Below, in pieces: positions 1 through 8,270 of a DNA stretch of 51,796 nt. The notes below the pieces were generated by a model. It was not told where the DNA came from. It was given only the letters and a program-made list of their open reading frames with translations, and searched no databases. The stretch is from Defluviitaleaceae bacterium (GTDB taxonomy: Bacteria; Bacillota; Clostridia; Lachnospirales; WQUN01), in assembly GCA_009787785.1 (NCBI GenBank), contig WQSR01000014.1, positions 1 to 51,796 of the forward strand, read 5' to 3'. A program made the translations under genes and the position numbers. How positions within the stretch are numbered: position 1 is the stretch's first letter; each line of letters begins with the position of its first letter.

Positions 1-125
1 CGGGGCGAAACCTCCCGTTGCGGGGGCATTTTTCGTCCCGCTTGCGCTTGCCGGCCTTCCCCCCGTTGCACATCCAGCCGGACGGGCTTGGGCAGGGGCT
101 TTAGCTCATCGGGCGGTTTACTCAC
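1..125 (-). CDS. Possible start of a CDS running off the left edge (partial)
   Basis: A GTG at 125-123 overlaps the TGA stop of the SLH gene in a GTGA arrangement, the usual sign of translational coupling. The frame stays open for 41 codons to the edge. The visible peptide starts MSKPPDELKPLPKPVRLDV and is rich in Pro, Arg and Lys; I recognise no family. Open frames of this length are common in GC-rich DNA, so the overlap is the only real support. It could equally be non-coding downstream sequence. Confidence 0.3.
   Translation of the reverse strand, partial: MSKPPDELKPLPKPVRLDVQRGEGRQAQAGRKMPPQREVSP
12..36 (+). terminator. Possible intrinsic terminator for an upstream plus-strand transcript
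   Basis: A six-base stem (CTCCCG with CGGGGG, one G-T pair) and a TTG loop are followed by CATTTTT. A plus-strand gene left of the window could end here. The stem is short and it lies inside the possible minus-strand partial CDS, so the call is weak. Confidence 0.3.
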
Positions 126-2068
126 GGTAGAATCGTCACCGACCTTGCCACATTGGAATGAGGCCCAACCATGACGACATATACATTCATATTCACGCGC
201 AACCGGTTGAAGTCAAAGCGTTGACCCGTTGCGGTATCAATGGTGTCGTTATTTATCACAATGGTATGACTGCGTGGGTTCTGGCTGTCCAGCTCGACGA
301 CGATTATGGTCTGTCCCGCCCGGATGGCTTGTATATACCCCAAGGCGGCGGTGAGCTGCTGGCCCCGCTGGGAAACGATTTGAATATCCATGACCTCCCA
401 GCTGTCCAGGAACACACGGATTTCCATGCCTATCCGCAGGGAATACACATCGAAGACACCCGGCATAATGGTGAACACATGGACGCGCCCGTCCTCACGC
501 TGTACCGTTATCTCCGAAAAATTCTGGGTGACGCGTATCTCTGTGAGCCGCGCTTCAACTGTGGTACGCTGGCCCACCGCTTGCAAGCGGGTCAGTTGGC
601 CGCTTTCCAGCAACGCCACCACGCTGTCGCCAATGCGTAAATCCTGTATGCGCAGGTTCCGTACATTCCCACGGGAGATTTCCGTGGTGGACAGAACCCG
701 CAGTTCAAACCGCTCGCCGCCGGCCAGCTCGACCACCACTACCTGGTTGCCCAGATGGTCCACCAGCCGCCGCTCGATGAGGGTGCCTTCCAGCTCGCGC
801 TCCCTATCCTCCAGCTCCAGCTCGTGTATCACCGTTCCGCTGAAACGGAAGAAGGCGATATCTTGGGGCTGGGCGTCGGAAAGGGGCACCACGGCATCGC
901 CACGGCTGATGGTGGCGTTGGGGGCAAGGGTGAAGGTGCGTTCCTCGTCCACGATTTGCCCGGTGATGCGCACACGCCGGGTGCGTATGGTAATGGCGGG
1001 GGGATTGACCGTAGTAGAAACCACAAAGCCCTCGTCGGCGTAGAGGCGGATATTATCCGGCACCGTGGCTTGCTGCTGGGTGTTCTGTTGGTTTTGCGGC
1101 GTTTCCTGGGCGGTACGCGCCACCAGGCTGATGATTTCGTTTTGTGCGTTCAATACGGCACTGATGGTCATGCCGGGGCGGATAAAGGCGGCGGTGCGCT
1201 GTACATTGTCCACGAAAATAGTGGCAGTGGCCGCGATGGTATAATTCTGCGGGCCCAGGGGAGAGGAAATGAAAATCTGCGTGTTGCGATACACCAGCTC
1301 CACGGTACCTGTAACCGTGGACATGGGGGTGCTCGCGCCCGGCTGAAGCTGTACGGCGTTCTCGCCGCCCAGTGCGTTGTACAGAATCATGGCCAGCTGG
1401 GCACGGGTGAAATGGTCGGTGGGCATAAAATTATTGCCACTTCCCCCGGCCACCAAGCCCGCTTCCCGGGCATAGTACACGTAGCGGATAAATTCCGGGG
1501 CGATTTGGGCGTTGTCGTTGAAGGGATTATGGAAGGGCAACACGATGGCGGCGGCATGGGCCTGACGGCCCAGAAGGCGCACCATCCACGCCACGGCTTC
1601 CTGCCGGGTAAGGCGCGCACCCACGAAACGTTCCAGGTCAGAGGCGTTTAACACCTCGCGGTACAAAAGGAAGGCGATTTCCCGGTCGGCGATGCGGGTC
1701 CACTGGGAATGCTGTGCCGCCATGGTATCCAGCAAAGGCGACCAGGCATCGAAGGCGCGGTTAATCTCCGCCCGCAATTCCGCAGGTACGGGATGGGTGG
1801 CGGGGCGGAAGCCGGCCGCCATGGCGAAAATCCGCGCGGCCACAAATTTGGTCATGGTCTGGTTGGGGTGGAAATTCCCGGCGGGGTCGCCTACCATTAT
1901 GCCGCCGTTGTCCGGGTGGGAAACCCAGTTGATGGCGTTGAAGGCGAAATGGGTGGCGGGGACGTCGCGGAAGGGGGTAGTCGCCGTGTTGGCCATTACG
2001 GGGAGGGCGGTAGCCAGTGTCATCACAAGTACGAGTACAAGTGCCGTAAAGCGTGCAAATTTCTTCAT
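122..2068 (-). CDS. SLH-domain surface protein with C-terminal beta-rich repeats
   Basis: 648 aa, exported. A Sec signal peptide (MKKFARF followed by a hydrophobic stretch ending near ALPVMA) precedes three S-layer homology motifs. The first starts at FRDVPATHFAFNAI, the second is diverged and includes LTRQEAVAWMVRLLG, and the third includes FTRAQLAMILYNALG. SLH motifs bind pyruvylated secondary cell-wall polymers, so the protein is probably anchored to the wall. From about residue 245 on it consists of repeated beta-rich units of about 65-80 residues with no recognised enzymatic motif. The start ATG overlaps the ispE TGA (ATGA) and is preceded by AAAGGATG, so it is probably co-translated with ispE. 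The ligand of the C-terminal part is unknown. Confidence 0.85.
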   Translation of the reverse strand: MKKFARFTALVLVLVMTLATALPVMANTATTPFRDVPATHFAFNAINWVSHPDNGGIMVGDPAGNFHPNQTMTKFVAARIFAMAAGFRPATHPVPAELRAEINRAFDAWSPLLDTMAAQHSQWTRIADREIAFLLYREVLNASDLERFVGARLTRQEAVAWMVRLLGRQAHAAAIVLPFHNPFNDNAQIAPEFIRYVYYAREAGLVAGGSGNNFMPTDHFTRAQLAMILYNALGGENAVQLQPGASTPMSTVTGTVELVYRNTQIFISSPLGPQNYTIAATATIFVDNVQRTAAFIRPGMTISAVLNAQNEIISLVARTAQETPQNQQNTQQQATVPDNIRLYADEGFVVSTTVNPPAITIRTRRVRITGQIVDEERTFTLAPNATISRGDAVVPLSDAQPQDIAFFRFSGTVIHELELEDRERELEGTLIERRLVDHLGNQVVVVELAGGERFELRVLSTTEISRGNVRNLRIQDLRIGDSVVALLESGQLTRLQAVGQRTTVEARLTEIRVTQNFSEITVQREDGRVHVFTIMPGVFDVYSLRIGMEIRVFLDSWEVMDIQIVSQRGQQLTAALGYIQAIRAGQTIIVVELDSQNPRSHTIVINNDTIDTATGQRFDFNRLRVNMNVYVVMVGPHSNVARSVTILP

Positions 2069-2958
2069 GGTAATCTCATCCTTTCGGGGCGCGTGAGGAA
2101 TACGCTTTTTATGGTTTTTTTCAGGATATGTTCGGCCGCGCTTGCGGCGGCTTTATTTTCAAAATAGCCGAAAACCGAGGGGCCCGAGCCGCTCATGGCG
2201 GCCCCCAGCGCGCCCAGTTCCCTGAGTTGGGCGATGAGGCCGTCAATTTCGGGGTGCATCCGGGTGGTGACGGGGGCAAGGGCATTGAAAAATTCCTTGG
2301 CGATGCCGGGGATATCCCCCTTTTTGAGGGCTTCGCCCATGGGCCCCACGCCCGGGGCGGGTGTGCTTTCCGGCCCATCGTCCGGCTGTGCTTTTGCGTC
2401 CACTTGCCGGAAAATCTCCCCCGTGGACACGGGGATGGGCAGACAGGCCAGCACAATCCAGCAATCCGGGTGGGGCGGCAACTCCGTCAATATTTCGCCA
2501 GTCCCCTGGGCCAGCATCGTGCCGCCGGTGATGCAAAAGGGCACATCCGCGCCGAAGCGCAGACCGGCTTCGCGCAACGCATCCCTGTCCAGCCCCAGCC
2601 CGAAGCACCGGTTTATCCCCACCAAAGCCGCCGCGCAGTCGCTACTCCCGCCGCCCAGCCCCGCCGCCACGGGGATACGCTTTTCAATGTGTATGGAAAG
2701 GGGCTGGCTTATGGCATAGGCTTCCGCCATATATTGGGCGGCGCGGAAAACCAGGTTGCCTTCGTCGGTGGGCAAAGAAGGATTATCGCAAGTTAAGCGG
2801 AGCGGGGGCGTCCCCTTGGCCGGGGTGTGGGGTTTTATCGTCAGGGTATCGTGCAAAGCCAGGGACTGCATCACCGAGCGCAGGTTGTGGTATCCATCGG
2901 GTCTTCTTTCCAAAACTTCCAAAATCAGGTTAATCTTGGAAAAAGCCTTTATTTGTAC
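2065..2958 (-). CDS. ispE: 4-diphosphocytidyl-2-C-methyl-D-erythritol kinase, start codon problematic
   Basis: GHMP-family kinase that phosphorylates CDP-ME in the MEP isoprenoid pathway. It shows the N-terminal FSKINLILEVLERRPDGYH (the Lys is the conserved catalytic one), the glycine-rich loop PVAAGLGGGSSDCAAAL and the C-terminal MSGSGPSVFGYF. About 297 aa from 2958 is normal length. No ATG, GTG or TTG stands where the family N-terminus demands one: the codons there read GTA CAA ATA AAG (V-Q-I-K). The nearest in-frame ATG, at 3048, lies inside rpsI and upstream of a terminator hairpin. GTA may be a mutated or misread GTG, or initiation may be non-canonical. The gene overlaps the SLH start by 4 nt. 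Confidence 0.88.
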   Translation of the reverse strand, partial: VQIKAFSKINLILEVLERRPDGYHNLRSVMQSLALHDTLTIKPHTPAKGTPPLRLTCDNPSLPTDEGNLVFRAAQYMAEAYAISQPLSIHIEKRIPVAAGLGGGSSDCAAALVGINRCFGLGLDRDALREAGLRFGADVPFCITGGTMLAQGTGEILTELPPHPDCWIVLACLPIPVSTGEIFRQVDAKAQPDDGPESTPAPGVGPMGEALKKGDIPGIAKEFFNALAPVTTRMHPEIDGLIAQLRELGALGAAMSGSGPSVFGYFENKAAASAAEHILKKTIKSVFLTRPERMRLP

Positions 2959-2990
2959 AAAACCCCCGACTGGGTAAAGTCGGGGGTTTT
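2959..2990 (-). terminator. Hairpin terminator after rpsI, abutting ispE
   Basis: A perfect 13-base stem, AAAACCCCCGACT with AGTCGGGGGTTTT, and a 6-nt loop lie 23 nt after the rpsI stop. On the minus strand the hairpin ends in TTTTGT; the plus strand has a longer T run. It probably ends or weakens rplM-rpsI transcription, so ispE would need read-through or its own promoter. Its 3' G-run sits where a ribosome binding site for ispE would be. Confidence 0.75.
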
Positions 2991-3013
2991 TGCCACAAAT
3001 TGCGGTGTGAATG

Positions 3014-3406
3014 TTAGCGTTTTGAGAATTGGGGCGCACGGCGGGCACCTTTCAGGCCGTATTTCTTGCGCTCCTTCATACGGGGGTCGCGGGTGAGGAA
3101 GCCGGCCTTTTTCAAGGGCTGGCGAAAATCCTCGTCTGCGTTGAGCAACGCCCGGGCAATGCCGTGGCGAATGGCTCCGGCCTGGCCGGTGTAGCCGCCG
3201 CCGTATACATTGACCTTTACGTCGAACTTGGCCAAAGTTTCCGTCAGGTTAAGGGGCTGGCGCACGATGAGCTTCAGGGTTTCCAGCCCGAAATAATCGT
3301 CGATTTTGCGTTTATTTATCACGATTTCGCCTTTGCCGGGCAACAAATACACCCGCGCAACCGCGCTCTTTCTTCTGCCGGTGCCGTAATAGGATACTGA
3401 TGGCAT
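3014..3406 (-). CDS. rpsI: 30S ribosomal protein S9
   Basis: 130 aa, the usual length for S9. The N-terminus has [16 protein letters not shown], the middle [19 protein letters not shown], and the C-terminus ends in the conserved SKR tail whose last Arg contacts P-site tRNA in the 30S subunit. It lies 18 nt after rplM in the universal rplM-rpsI order and is transcribed from the promoter upstream of rplM. A strong hairpin follows the stop codon. Confidence 0.98.
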   Translation of the reverse strand: MPSVSYYGTGRRKSAVARVYLLPGKGEIVINKRKIDDYFGLETLKLIVRQPLNLTETLAKFDVKVNVYGGGYTGQAGAIRHGIARALLNADEDFRQPLKKAGFLTRDPRMKERKKYGLKGARRAPQFSKR

Positions 3407-3424
3407 AGTAAACTCCTTCTATTA

Positions 3425-3862
3425 TTATTTCGCCAGAACCAAGGCTTCCGGCTTTTGGGCTTCGTGCTTATGGTCGGGGCCAGCGTAGACGTGAAACTTG
3501 GTGAGCATCTTGCGGCCCAGATTGTTCTTGGGCAGCATCCCCTTGACGGCGTGTGTGAGCACAAACTCGGGGTTCTTCTTAAACATCTCGCGCATACGGA
3601 TTTCCTTCTTGCGCCCTAAGTAGCCCGAGTGGCGTACATAGTACTTCTGGTCCAGCTTGTTGCCGGTGACTTTAACCTTGTCGGCGTTGACGACAATCAC
3701 ATAGTCCCCCGCGTCCACATTGGGGGCGAAGATGGGCTTGTGCTTGCCGCGTAAGATATGGGCAACCTGGGAGGACAAGCGGCCCAGGTTTTGGTCTGCC
3801 GCGTCCACGACAAACCACTTGCGTGTGACTTCCAGCGGCTTGGTTATGCTTGTGGTGCGCAT
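3425..3862 (-). CDS. rplM: 50S ribosomal protein L13
   Basis: 145 aa, full length. It contains the L13 signatures [24 protein letters not shown] near the N-terminus, the central [14 protein letters not shown], and [13 protein letters not shown] toward the C-terminus. It is an early-assembly protein of the 50S subunit and the first gene of the rplM-rpsI operon. The ATG follows AGAGGT. The gene is transcribed away from pfkA, and its promoter spacer contains the palindrome described separately. Confidence 0.98.
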   Translation of the reverse strand: MRTTSITKPLEVTRKWFVVDAADQNLGRLSSQVAHILRGKHKPIFAPNVDAGDYVIVVNADKVKVTGNKLDQKYYVRHSGYLGRKKEIRMREMFKKNPEFVLTHAVKGMLPKNNLGRKMLTKFHVYAGPDHKHEAQKPEALVLAK

Positions 3863-3927
3863 GAAATACCTCTTTCTTTTGCGTTGTAATTCAGCGCACG
3901 GGGCTGTGACGCTGGCATTCGCCCGTC

Positions 3928-3956
3928 ATCTTAGACATTTTCTTAGAAAATGTCAA
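3928..3956 (-). promoter_or_regulatory. Promoter of rplM-rpsI
   Basis: On the minus strand, TTGACA (3956-3951), a 17-nt spacer and TAAGAT (3933-3928) form a near-consensus sigma-A promoter about 66 nt upstream of the rplM start. The spacer is almost entirely occupied by a perfect 9-base inverted repeat. Confidence 0.85.
3934..3954. promoter_or_regulatory. Palindromic operator-like element between rplM and pfkA
   Basis: GACATTTTC and GAAAATGTC flank TTA in a perfect 21-nt dyad. It fits the layout GAC-N6-TTAGAAWAW-GTC that also occurs upstream of pgk (15242-15262) and the transaldolase gene (37885-37905). It fills the rplM promoter spacer and lies just upstream of the pfkA promoter, so a bound protein could affect both operons. 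The regulator is unknown. Confidence 0.6.
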
Positions 3957-3983
3957 GACAAAATTCAAAATATGGTATACAAT
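3955..3983 (+). promoter_or_regulatory. Probable pfkA promoter
   Basis: AAGACA (3955-3960), a 17-nt spacer and TACAAT (3978-3983). An overlapping reading is an extended -10, TG-G-TATACA, at 3973-3981. The pfkA ATG is 33 nt further on, after an AAAGGAGAG ribosome binding site. Confidence 0.6.
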
Positions 3984-4016
3984 GCATTAATTTCACAAAA
4001 AGGAGAGAATACACCA

Positions 4017-5129
4017 ATGGCAAAAAAGAAAATTGCAATGCTCACCGGAGGGGGCGACGCGCCCGGGCTCAACGCGGTAATCTGTAGCTTTGTACGTGCG
4101 TGCCTCAACACCATGGACTACGATATAATCGGTTATCGCTTCGGTTATCGCGGCTTGTATAGGAACGAGTACATCCCCCTTGACCGCCATACCACTTCCG
4201 GCATTTTGCGTCAGGGCGGCACCATCTTGTTTAACTCCAACAAGGACAACCTCTTCGATTATTCCGTGGAGGAAAACGGCGTAACCGTAAAGAAAGACGT
4301 TTCCGACCAAGCCATCGAAACCATGAAAAAGGAAAACGTCCACGCCCTGGTGGTGCTGGGCGGCGACGGAACCCTTACCAGTGCGCGGGATTTTGCCCGC
4401 AAGGGCGTCAACGTCATCGGCGTGCCCAAGACCATCGACAATGACCTGCCCGCCACGGAAGTTACCTTCGGCTTCGACACAGCGGTGAATACCGTAGCGG
4501 AAAACCTGGGCCGTCTGCACACCACGGCGGAAAGCCACCACCGCATCATGGTGGCGGAGGTTATGGGGCGCAGTGCGGGCTGGATTGCACTCTACGGGGG
4601 CATCGCTGGCTCTGCCGATGTTATCCTCATCCCCGAAATCCCCTATACCATCGAAAACATCGTGAAGAAAATCAACGAGCGCAAGTCCCATGGCAAGGAA
4701 TTTACCATTATCTGCGTCACCGAGGGCGCGATAGAAAAGGGCGGGAGTGCCACCATCGGCAAAATCGTAAAGGACAGCCCCGATGCCGTTCGCTTCGGCG
4801 GCGTGGCGGCCAAGATTGCCCACCAGCTGGAGCAACACATCGAAAACGAGGTGCGCCATTGCCTCTTCGGCCATATCCAGCGCGGCGGCGACACCTCCCC
4901 GGCGGACAGAATCCTTTCCGCACGCTACGGCGTGAAGGCGGCGCAAATGGTAAAAGAAGGGCAGTTCGGCAACATGGTTTGCCTACGCAACGGCCAAATG
5001 GAATACGTAAGCCTGGAAGATGTTATCGGCGATGCGAAGGTCTCCGTCAGCGGCTCGAAGACCGTTGACCCCAACGGGGAAATGGTGCGGGTTGCCAAGT
5101 CCATGGGCATCTCCTTCGCGGATGAATAA
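4017..5129 (+). CDS. pfkA: 6-phosphofructokinase (group III type; phosphoryl donor uncertain)
   Basis: 370 aa from the ATG after AAAGGAGAGAA. It phosphorylates fructose 6-phosphate, the committed step of glycolysis. Visible motifs are GGGDAPGLNAVI (nucleotide/PPi loop), GGDGTLTSA, PKTIDNDLPATEVTFGFDTA (catalytic TIDND) and GHIQRGG. The residue pair that separates donors is mixed: Gly in GGDGT as in ATP enzymes, but Lys in PKTIDND as in PPi enzymes. That combination is known from the long group III PFKs, some of which use ATP and some PPi. The gene overlaps lspA by 8 nt. An upstream N-terminal extension of the frame lacks a ribosome binding site and runs through the promoter, so it is not used. 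Confidence 0.93.
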   Translation: MAKKKIAMLTGGGDAPGLNAVICSFVRACLNTMDYDIIGYRFGYRGLYRNEYIPLDRHTTSGILRQGGTILFNSNKDNLFDYSVEENGVTVKKDVSDQAIETMKKENVHALVVLGGDGTLTSARDFARKGVNVIGVPKTIDNDLPATEVTFGFDTAVNTVAENLGRLHTTAESHHRIMVAEVMGRSAGWIALYGGIAGSADVILIPEIPYTIENIVKKINERKSHGKEFTIICVTEGAIEKGGSATIGKIVKDSPDAVRFGGVAAKIAHQLEQHIENEVRHCLFGHIQRGGDTSPADRILSARYGVKAAQMVKEGQFGNMVCLRNGQMEYVSLEDVIGDAKVSVSGSKTVDPNGEMVRVAKSMGISFADE

Positions 5130-5664
5130 AACGCGCGCGCATGAAGATAAGAAGAGCGGGCTACCACGGAAGTTTTTTTCGTGGTGGCCTTTTCTTTTTT
5201 TTAGCGCGATTTTAATTGCCCTGGACCAGTGGCTGAAAATCTGGTCCTCGGCCAACCTGGCAGGGCAACCCCGCCGCGCCGTGGTTGACGGCGTGCTGGG
5301 GCTGACCTATTTCCACAACCGGGGGGCGGCCTTTGGTCTGCTGTCCGACAGGGAATGGGGGCGGTGGGTGATAACGGTCTTGGTTATCGTACTGCTTGCC
5401 GGGGTGGCCTGGTATTATGGCCGCTTGCCCACGGAAAGAAAGCTCTGGTGGGTGCGGGCTCCGCTGATACTTATTTTCGCCGGGGGACTGGGAAATCTTA
5501 TCGACCGCTTCCGCCTGGGCTACGTTGTAGACATGCTGGAATTTTTGTTTGTCAACTTCGCCATTTTCAACCTGGCGGATGTTTTCGTCACCGTGGGCGC
5601 GTTTTCCATGGTGCTTGTGGTCATGCTGATGGGTAAGAAGGCACCGTGGCCCTTCGGGGGGTAA
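5122..5664 (+). CDS. lspA: Lipoprotein signal peptidase (signal peptidase II)
   Basis: 180 aa, four membrane segments. It cleaves prolipoprotein signal peptides ahead of the lipidated Cys. Motifs are LIALDQWLKIW in the first segment, FHNRGAAFGLL, the first catalytic Asp in GGLGNLIDRFRLGYVVDML and the second in FNLADVFVTVG. The ATG lies inside the last codons of pfkA (8-nt overlap), and the 3' end overlaps the pseudouridine synthase by 19 nt, so the three genes form one tightly packed unit. Likely substrates here include PhnD and the lipoprotein at 50921-51250. Confidence 0.95.
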   Translation: MNKTRAHEDKKSGLPRKFFSWWPFLFFSAILIALDQWLKIWSSANLAGQPRRAVVDGVLGLTYFHNRGAAFGLLSDREWGRWVITVLVIVLLAGVAWYYGRLPTERKLWWVRAPLILIFAGGLGNLIDRFRLGYVVDMLEFLFVNFAIFNLADVFVTVGAFSMVLVVMLMGKKAPWPFGG

Positions 5665-6614
5665 AAGAAATCACGGTTTCCCCGGATTGGGCCGGCCGGC
5701 GGGTGGATGCCTTCCTCGCCTCCTGCACGGAAACGGGGCTGACCCGAAGTGCCGCCCAGCGGCTTCTGGCTAATGGAGAGGTGAAGCGCGGCAACGTGAT
5801 TTTGGGGAAGAATGACCGGCTAACGCCGGGAGACATATTGACCCTGAGCGTCCCGCCGCCGGTTTCGTGCGAAATAAAAGGGGAGAACATCCCCCTGGAC
5901 ATTCTGTATGAAGACCCGGATATAATCGTAATAAACAAGCCCCACGGAATGGTGGTACATCCTTCCGCGGGGCATTTTTGCGGTACGCTGGTGAACGCGC
6001 TGTTATACCATTGCCGGGGAAACCTCTCCGGCATAGGCGGGGTGGAGCGGCCCGGCATTGTGCACCGGCTGGACAAGGACACCTCCGGGGTGCTGGTGGC
6101 GGCAAAAAACGATGCCGCCCATGTGTCATTGAGCGCGCAACTGGCCCAGCGCACTATGGGCCGGATATATTATGCCCTTTGCCTTGGCGTGGTGAAAAAA
6201 GAGGCCCTTGCCGTGCGCCTACCCATTGGGCGGCACCCCGTGCACCGGCAAAAAATGGCGGTGCGGAACCTCCCCTTGGGCAACCCCCTGCCGCCGGGTG
6301 TCCGGCACGCGGTGACACATATCAAGACATTGGCCTACCTGCCCGCCCACAAGCCGCGCTTTACCTTCATCGAAGCCCAGCTGGAAACGGGCCGCACCCA
6401 TCAGATACGGGTACACATGGCGCACCTTGGGCATCCCATTCTGGGGGATACGCTATATGGCCCGGAAAGGCAACCGCTGAAAACCGACAGGCATATGCTC
6501 CACGCCGCAAAATTGAAGCTGATTCACCCCGCTACGGGGGAGGCAATGGTATTTGAAGCCGGCTTGCCGGAGGGGTTTCAACAGGGGCATATCAAATTAA
6601 TGCAACCGCTTTAA
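5646..6614 (+). CDS. RluD-family 23S rRNA pseudouridine synthase
   Basis: 322 aa from a GTG start inside the end of lspA. An N-terminal S4-like RNA-binding domain (DAFLASCTETGLTRSAAQRLL, LANGEVKRGN) precedes the catalytic RluA/RluD domain with HRLDKDTSGVLVAAKN, whose Asp attacks the target uridine. LETGRTHQIRVHMAHLGHPI is the second family signature. It follows lspA, the order common in Firmicutes (lspA-rluD/ylyB). The exact target uridines cannot be told from sequence. The 3' end overlaps the convergent ABC permease by 18 nt. Confidence 0.93.
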   Translation: MALRGVKEITVSPDWAGRRVDAFLASCTETGLTRSAAQRLLANGEVKRGNVILGKNDRLTPGDILTLSVPPPVSCEIKGENIPLDILYEDPDIIVINKPHGMVVHPSAGHFCGTLVNALLYHCRGNLSGIGGVERPGIVHRLDKDTSGVLVAAKNDAAHVSLSAQLAQRTMGRIYYALCLGVVKKEALAVRLPIGRHPVHRQKMAVRNLPLGNPLPPGVRHAVTHIKTLAYLPAHKPRFTFIEAQLETGRTHQIRVHMAHLGHPILGDTLYGPERQPLKTDRHMLHAAKLKLIHPATGEAMVFEAGLPEGFQQGHIKLMQPL

Positions 6615-8270
6615 CAATGCACTTCCCTTAACCAATGCAAGGTACAACGCCAACGCCATCAGCGCAATCCCCCCGCCAAACAACGCGGCAAACGCCACCA
6701 AGGGGGTATGCAACCAGAACCAGCCCGCAACGCCCACCCCTGCGGCCACGCCCATGCCGCCAAAAATCATGAGCAAAATATTCATGTTTTGCTTCACGGC
6801 CTCGGCCTCGTTGTCCCAATCCAGCTTGGGCTTGAGCAAGTCGAAGTACAGACCCAGATAATTGAGGAAAACGGCGGCGGGGAGGGTTATCAGCACCCCG
6901 CCCACAGCCAGCAGTACCGGCGGCTGAAAGAGGATGAATAAGGGGACAAACACGATGGCCAGCCCTACCCCAATCACAATCAGCCCGCTGGCGGCCTTGG
7001 CGTTCAATTGGGTACGGTAGCGCACGGGCAGGTATTTCATCACGAAGAAATTGCGCCCCTCCCGGGAAATGGCCGAAGCCGTAATGGTGGCCGCGCCGCT
7101 CATGGTCAAGGAGAGAATGGCCATGGCCACCAGCGCGATGGCCGCTATGCGCGGGTCGCTGAAATCGACGGCGGCCAGCACCTCCATGAGGGTGTCGTCG
7201 CCCCCTGCGGTAAGCAAAGGGACAAAGGATATGGCCAATATGATGGGCATAAACAGCACCATGAGCACGCAGTTCATGAAGGCGACGGGACTGCGGAACA
7301 GCACCCGGATTTCCTTCATTATATAAGCCTTGAAAATACTCTGCCCCACCGCGCCCGTCATGATGTCCTCACGGGTCATTTTTTTGCCTCCCGCGCCGGA
7401 TTCGGACAGGCCGATTACCCCCTTGAAGTACAACGCCTTGGCCAGCATAAAAAATATGACCAGCCCCGCCACCGCAACGCCCAGGCTACCCAACTGGAGA
7501 AGCACCGCCGTGCCAAAATCCGCCGCCCCCACGGCCAGCGCGGACAAATGATTGGTGAAGAATACCGCGTTCAGCGCGGTCATGGCCACGGGCTCGCCCA
7601 TGAGCATGGACAGCAAGGATTCCTCGTCCAAAGTGACCATATCCTGGGAATATATCACAAACACAACAGCAAAGCCCAGGCTCAGCAAGCCCACAATCCA
7701 GTTGTATTTGTCCGGGTCCCGCACCATCCGCACAAAGCGCATGAGCAGCATGATAATCACCGTGGAATATATCAGCGGCAAAATGGGCAAGGTCAAAGCG
7801 GCCAGTAACATATTAAAAGTAATCATCCCCGCGCCTACATTGCCCCACAGCGCGAAAAACATAATCACCACCAGCACCACCGCCAGCAGGTATTCGAATA
7901 TCAAGGCCACGGCGAACTTCGCCCCCACGATTTGCGTGGGCTTTACCGGCAAAGGCAGAATAAACTCCACATCCTTGGAGAAATAAAAGATAGCGGGCGC
8001 GGCCATCAGCGACAGCATGAAAATCAGAATCGACCCCATATTCAGGGTAATCCCCACCGCCAGGGAAATCTGCCCCGCCTGGGCGAAAAAGGCGTACAAG
8101 TCGTTAATCATCCAATAAATCAAGAAACCCATGGGCAACATACACAGCGCGACAACGCCCCAAAGCAATGTCCCCGCCCATTTGCTCTCCTTGCCCCCTA
8201 CTTTCATGTTCAACGCCTGTCCCACGATAACCGTAAGGAAAACCCGCACCATGGCCCAAAACTTACGCAT
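6597..8270 (-). CDS. ABC-2-type exporter permease
   Basis: 557 aa, very hydrophobic, with roughly ten or more membrane segments spread over the whole length. Examples are TLLWGVVALCMLPMGFLIYW and IFEYLLAVVLVVIMFFALW. A soluble loop near the middle contains ESGAGGKKMTREDIM. It is the membrane partner of the ATPase encoded just upstream, which it overlaps by 8 nt. There is no substrate-binding protein, which fits export. The substrate is unknown; drug, peptide or lipid export are all possible. The 3' end overlaps the convergent pseudouridine synthase gene. Confidence 0.85.
   Translation of the reverse strand: MRKFWAMVRVFLTVIVGQALNMKVGGKESKWAGTLLWGVVALCMLPMGFLIYWMINDLYAFFAQAGQISLAVGITLNMGSILIFMLSLMAAPAIFYFSKDVEFILPLPVKPTQIVGAKFAVALIFEYLLAVVLVVIMFFALWGNVGAGMITFNMLLAALTLPILPLIYSTVIIMLLMRFVRMVRDPDKYNWIVGLLSLGFAVVFVIYSQDMVTLDEESLLSMLMGEPVAMTALNAVFFTNHLSALAVGAADFGTAVLLQLGSLGVAVAGLVIFFMLAKALYFKGVIGLSESGAGGKKMTREDIMTGAVGQSIFKAYIMKEIRVLFRSPVAFMNCVLMVLFMPIILAISFVPLLTAGGDDTLMEVLAAVDFSDPRIAAIALVAMAILSLTMSGAATITASAISREGRNFFVMKYLPVRYRTQLNAKAASGLIVIGVGLAIVFVPLFILFQPPVLLAVGGVLITLPAAVFLNYLGLYFDLLKPKLDWDNEAEAVKQNMNILLMIFGGMGVAAGVGVAGWFWLHTPLVAFAALFGGGIALMALALYLALVKGSALLKRLH

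Noticed and set aside
3720-4016. N-terminal extension of pfkA upstream of 4017
   Set aside because: It would run through rplM and the divergent promoters, and the strong ribosome binding site is at 4000-4009.
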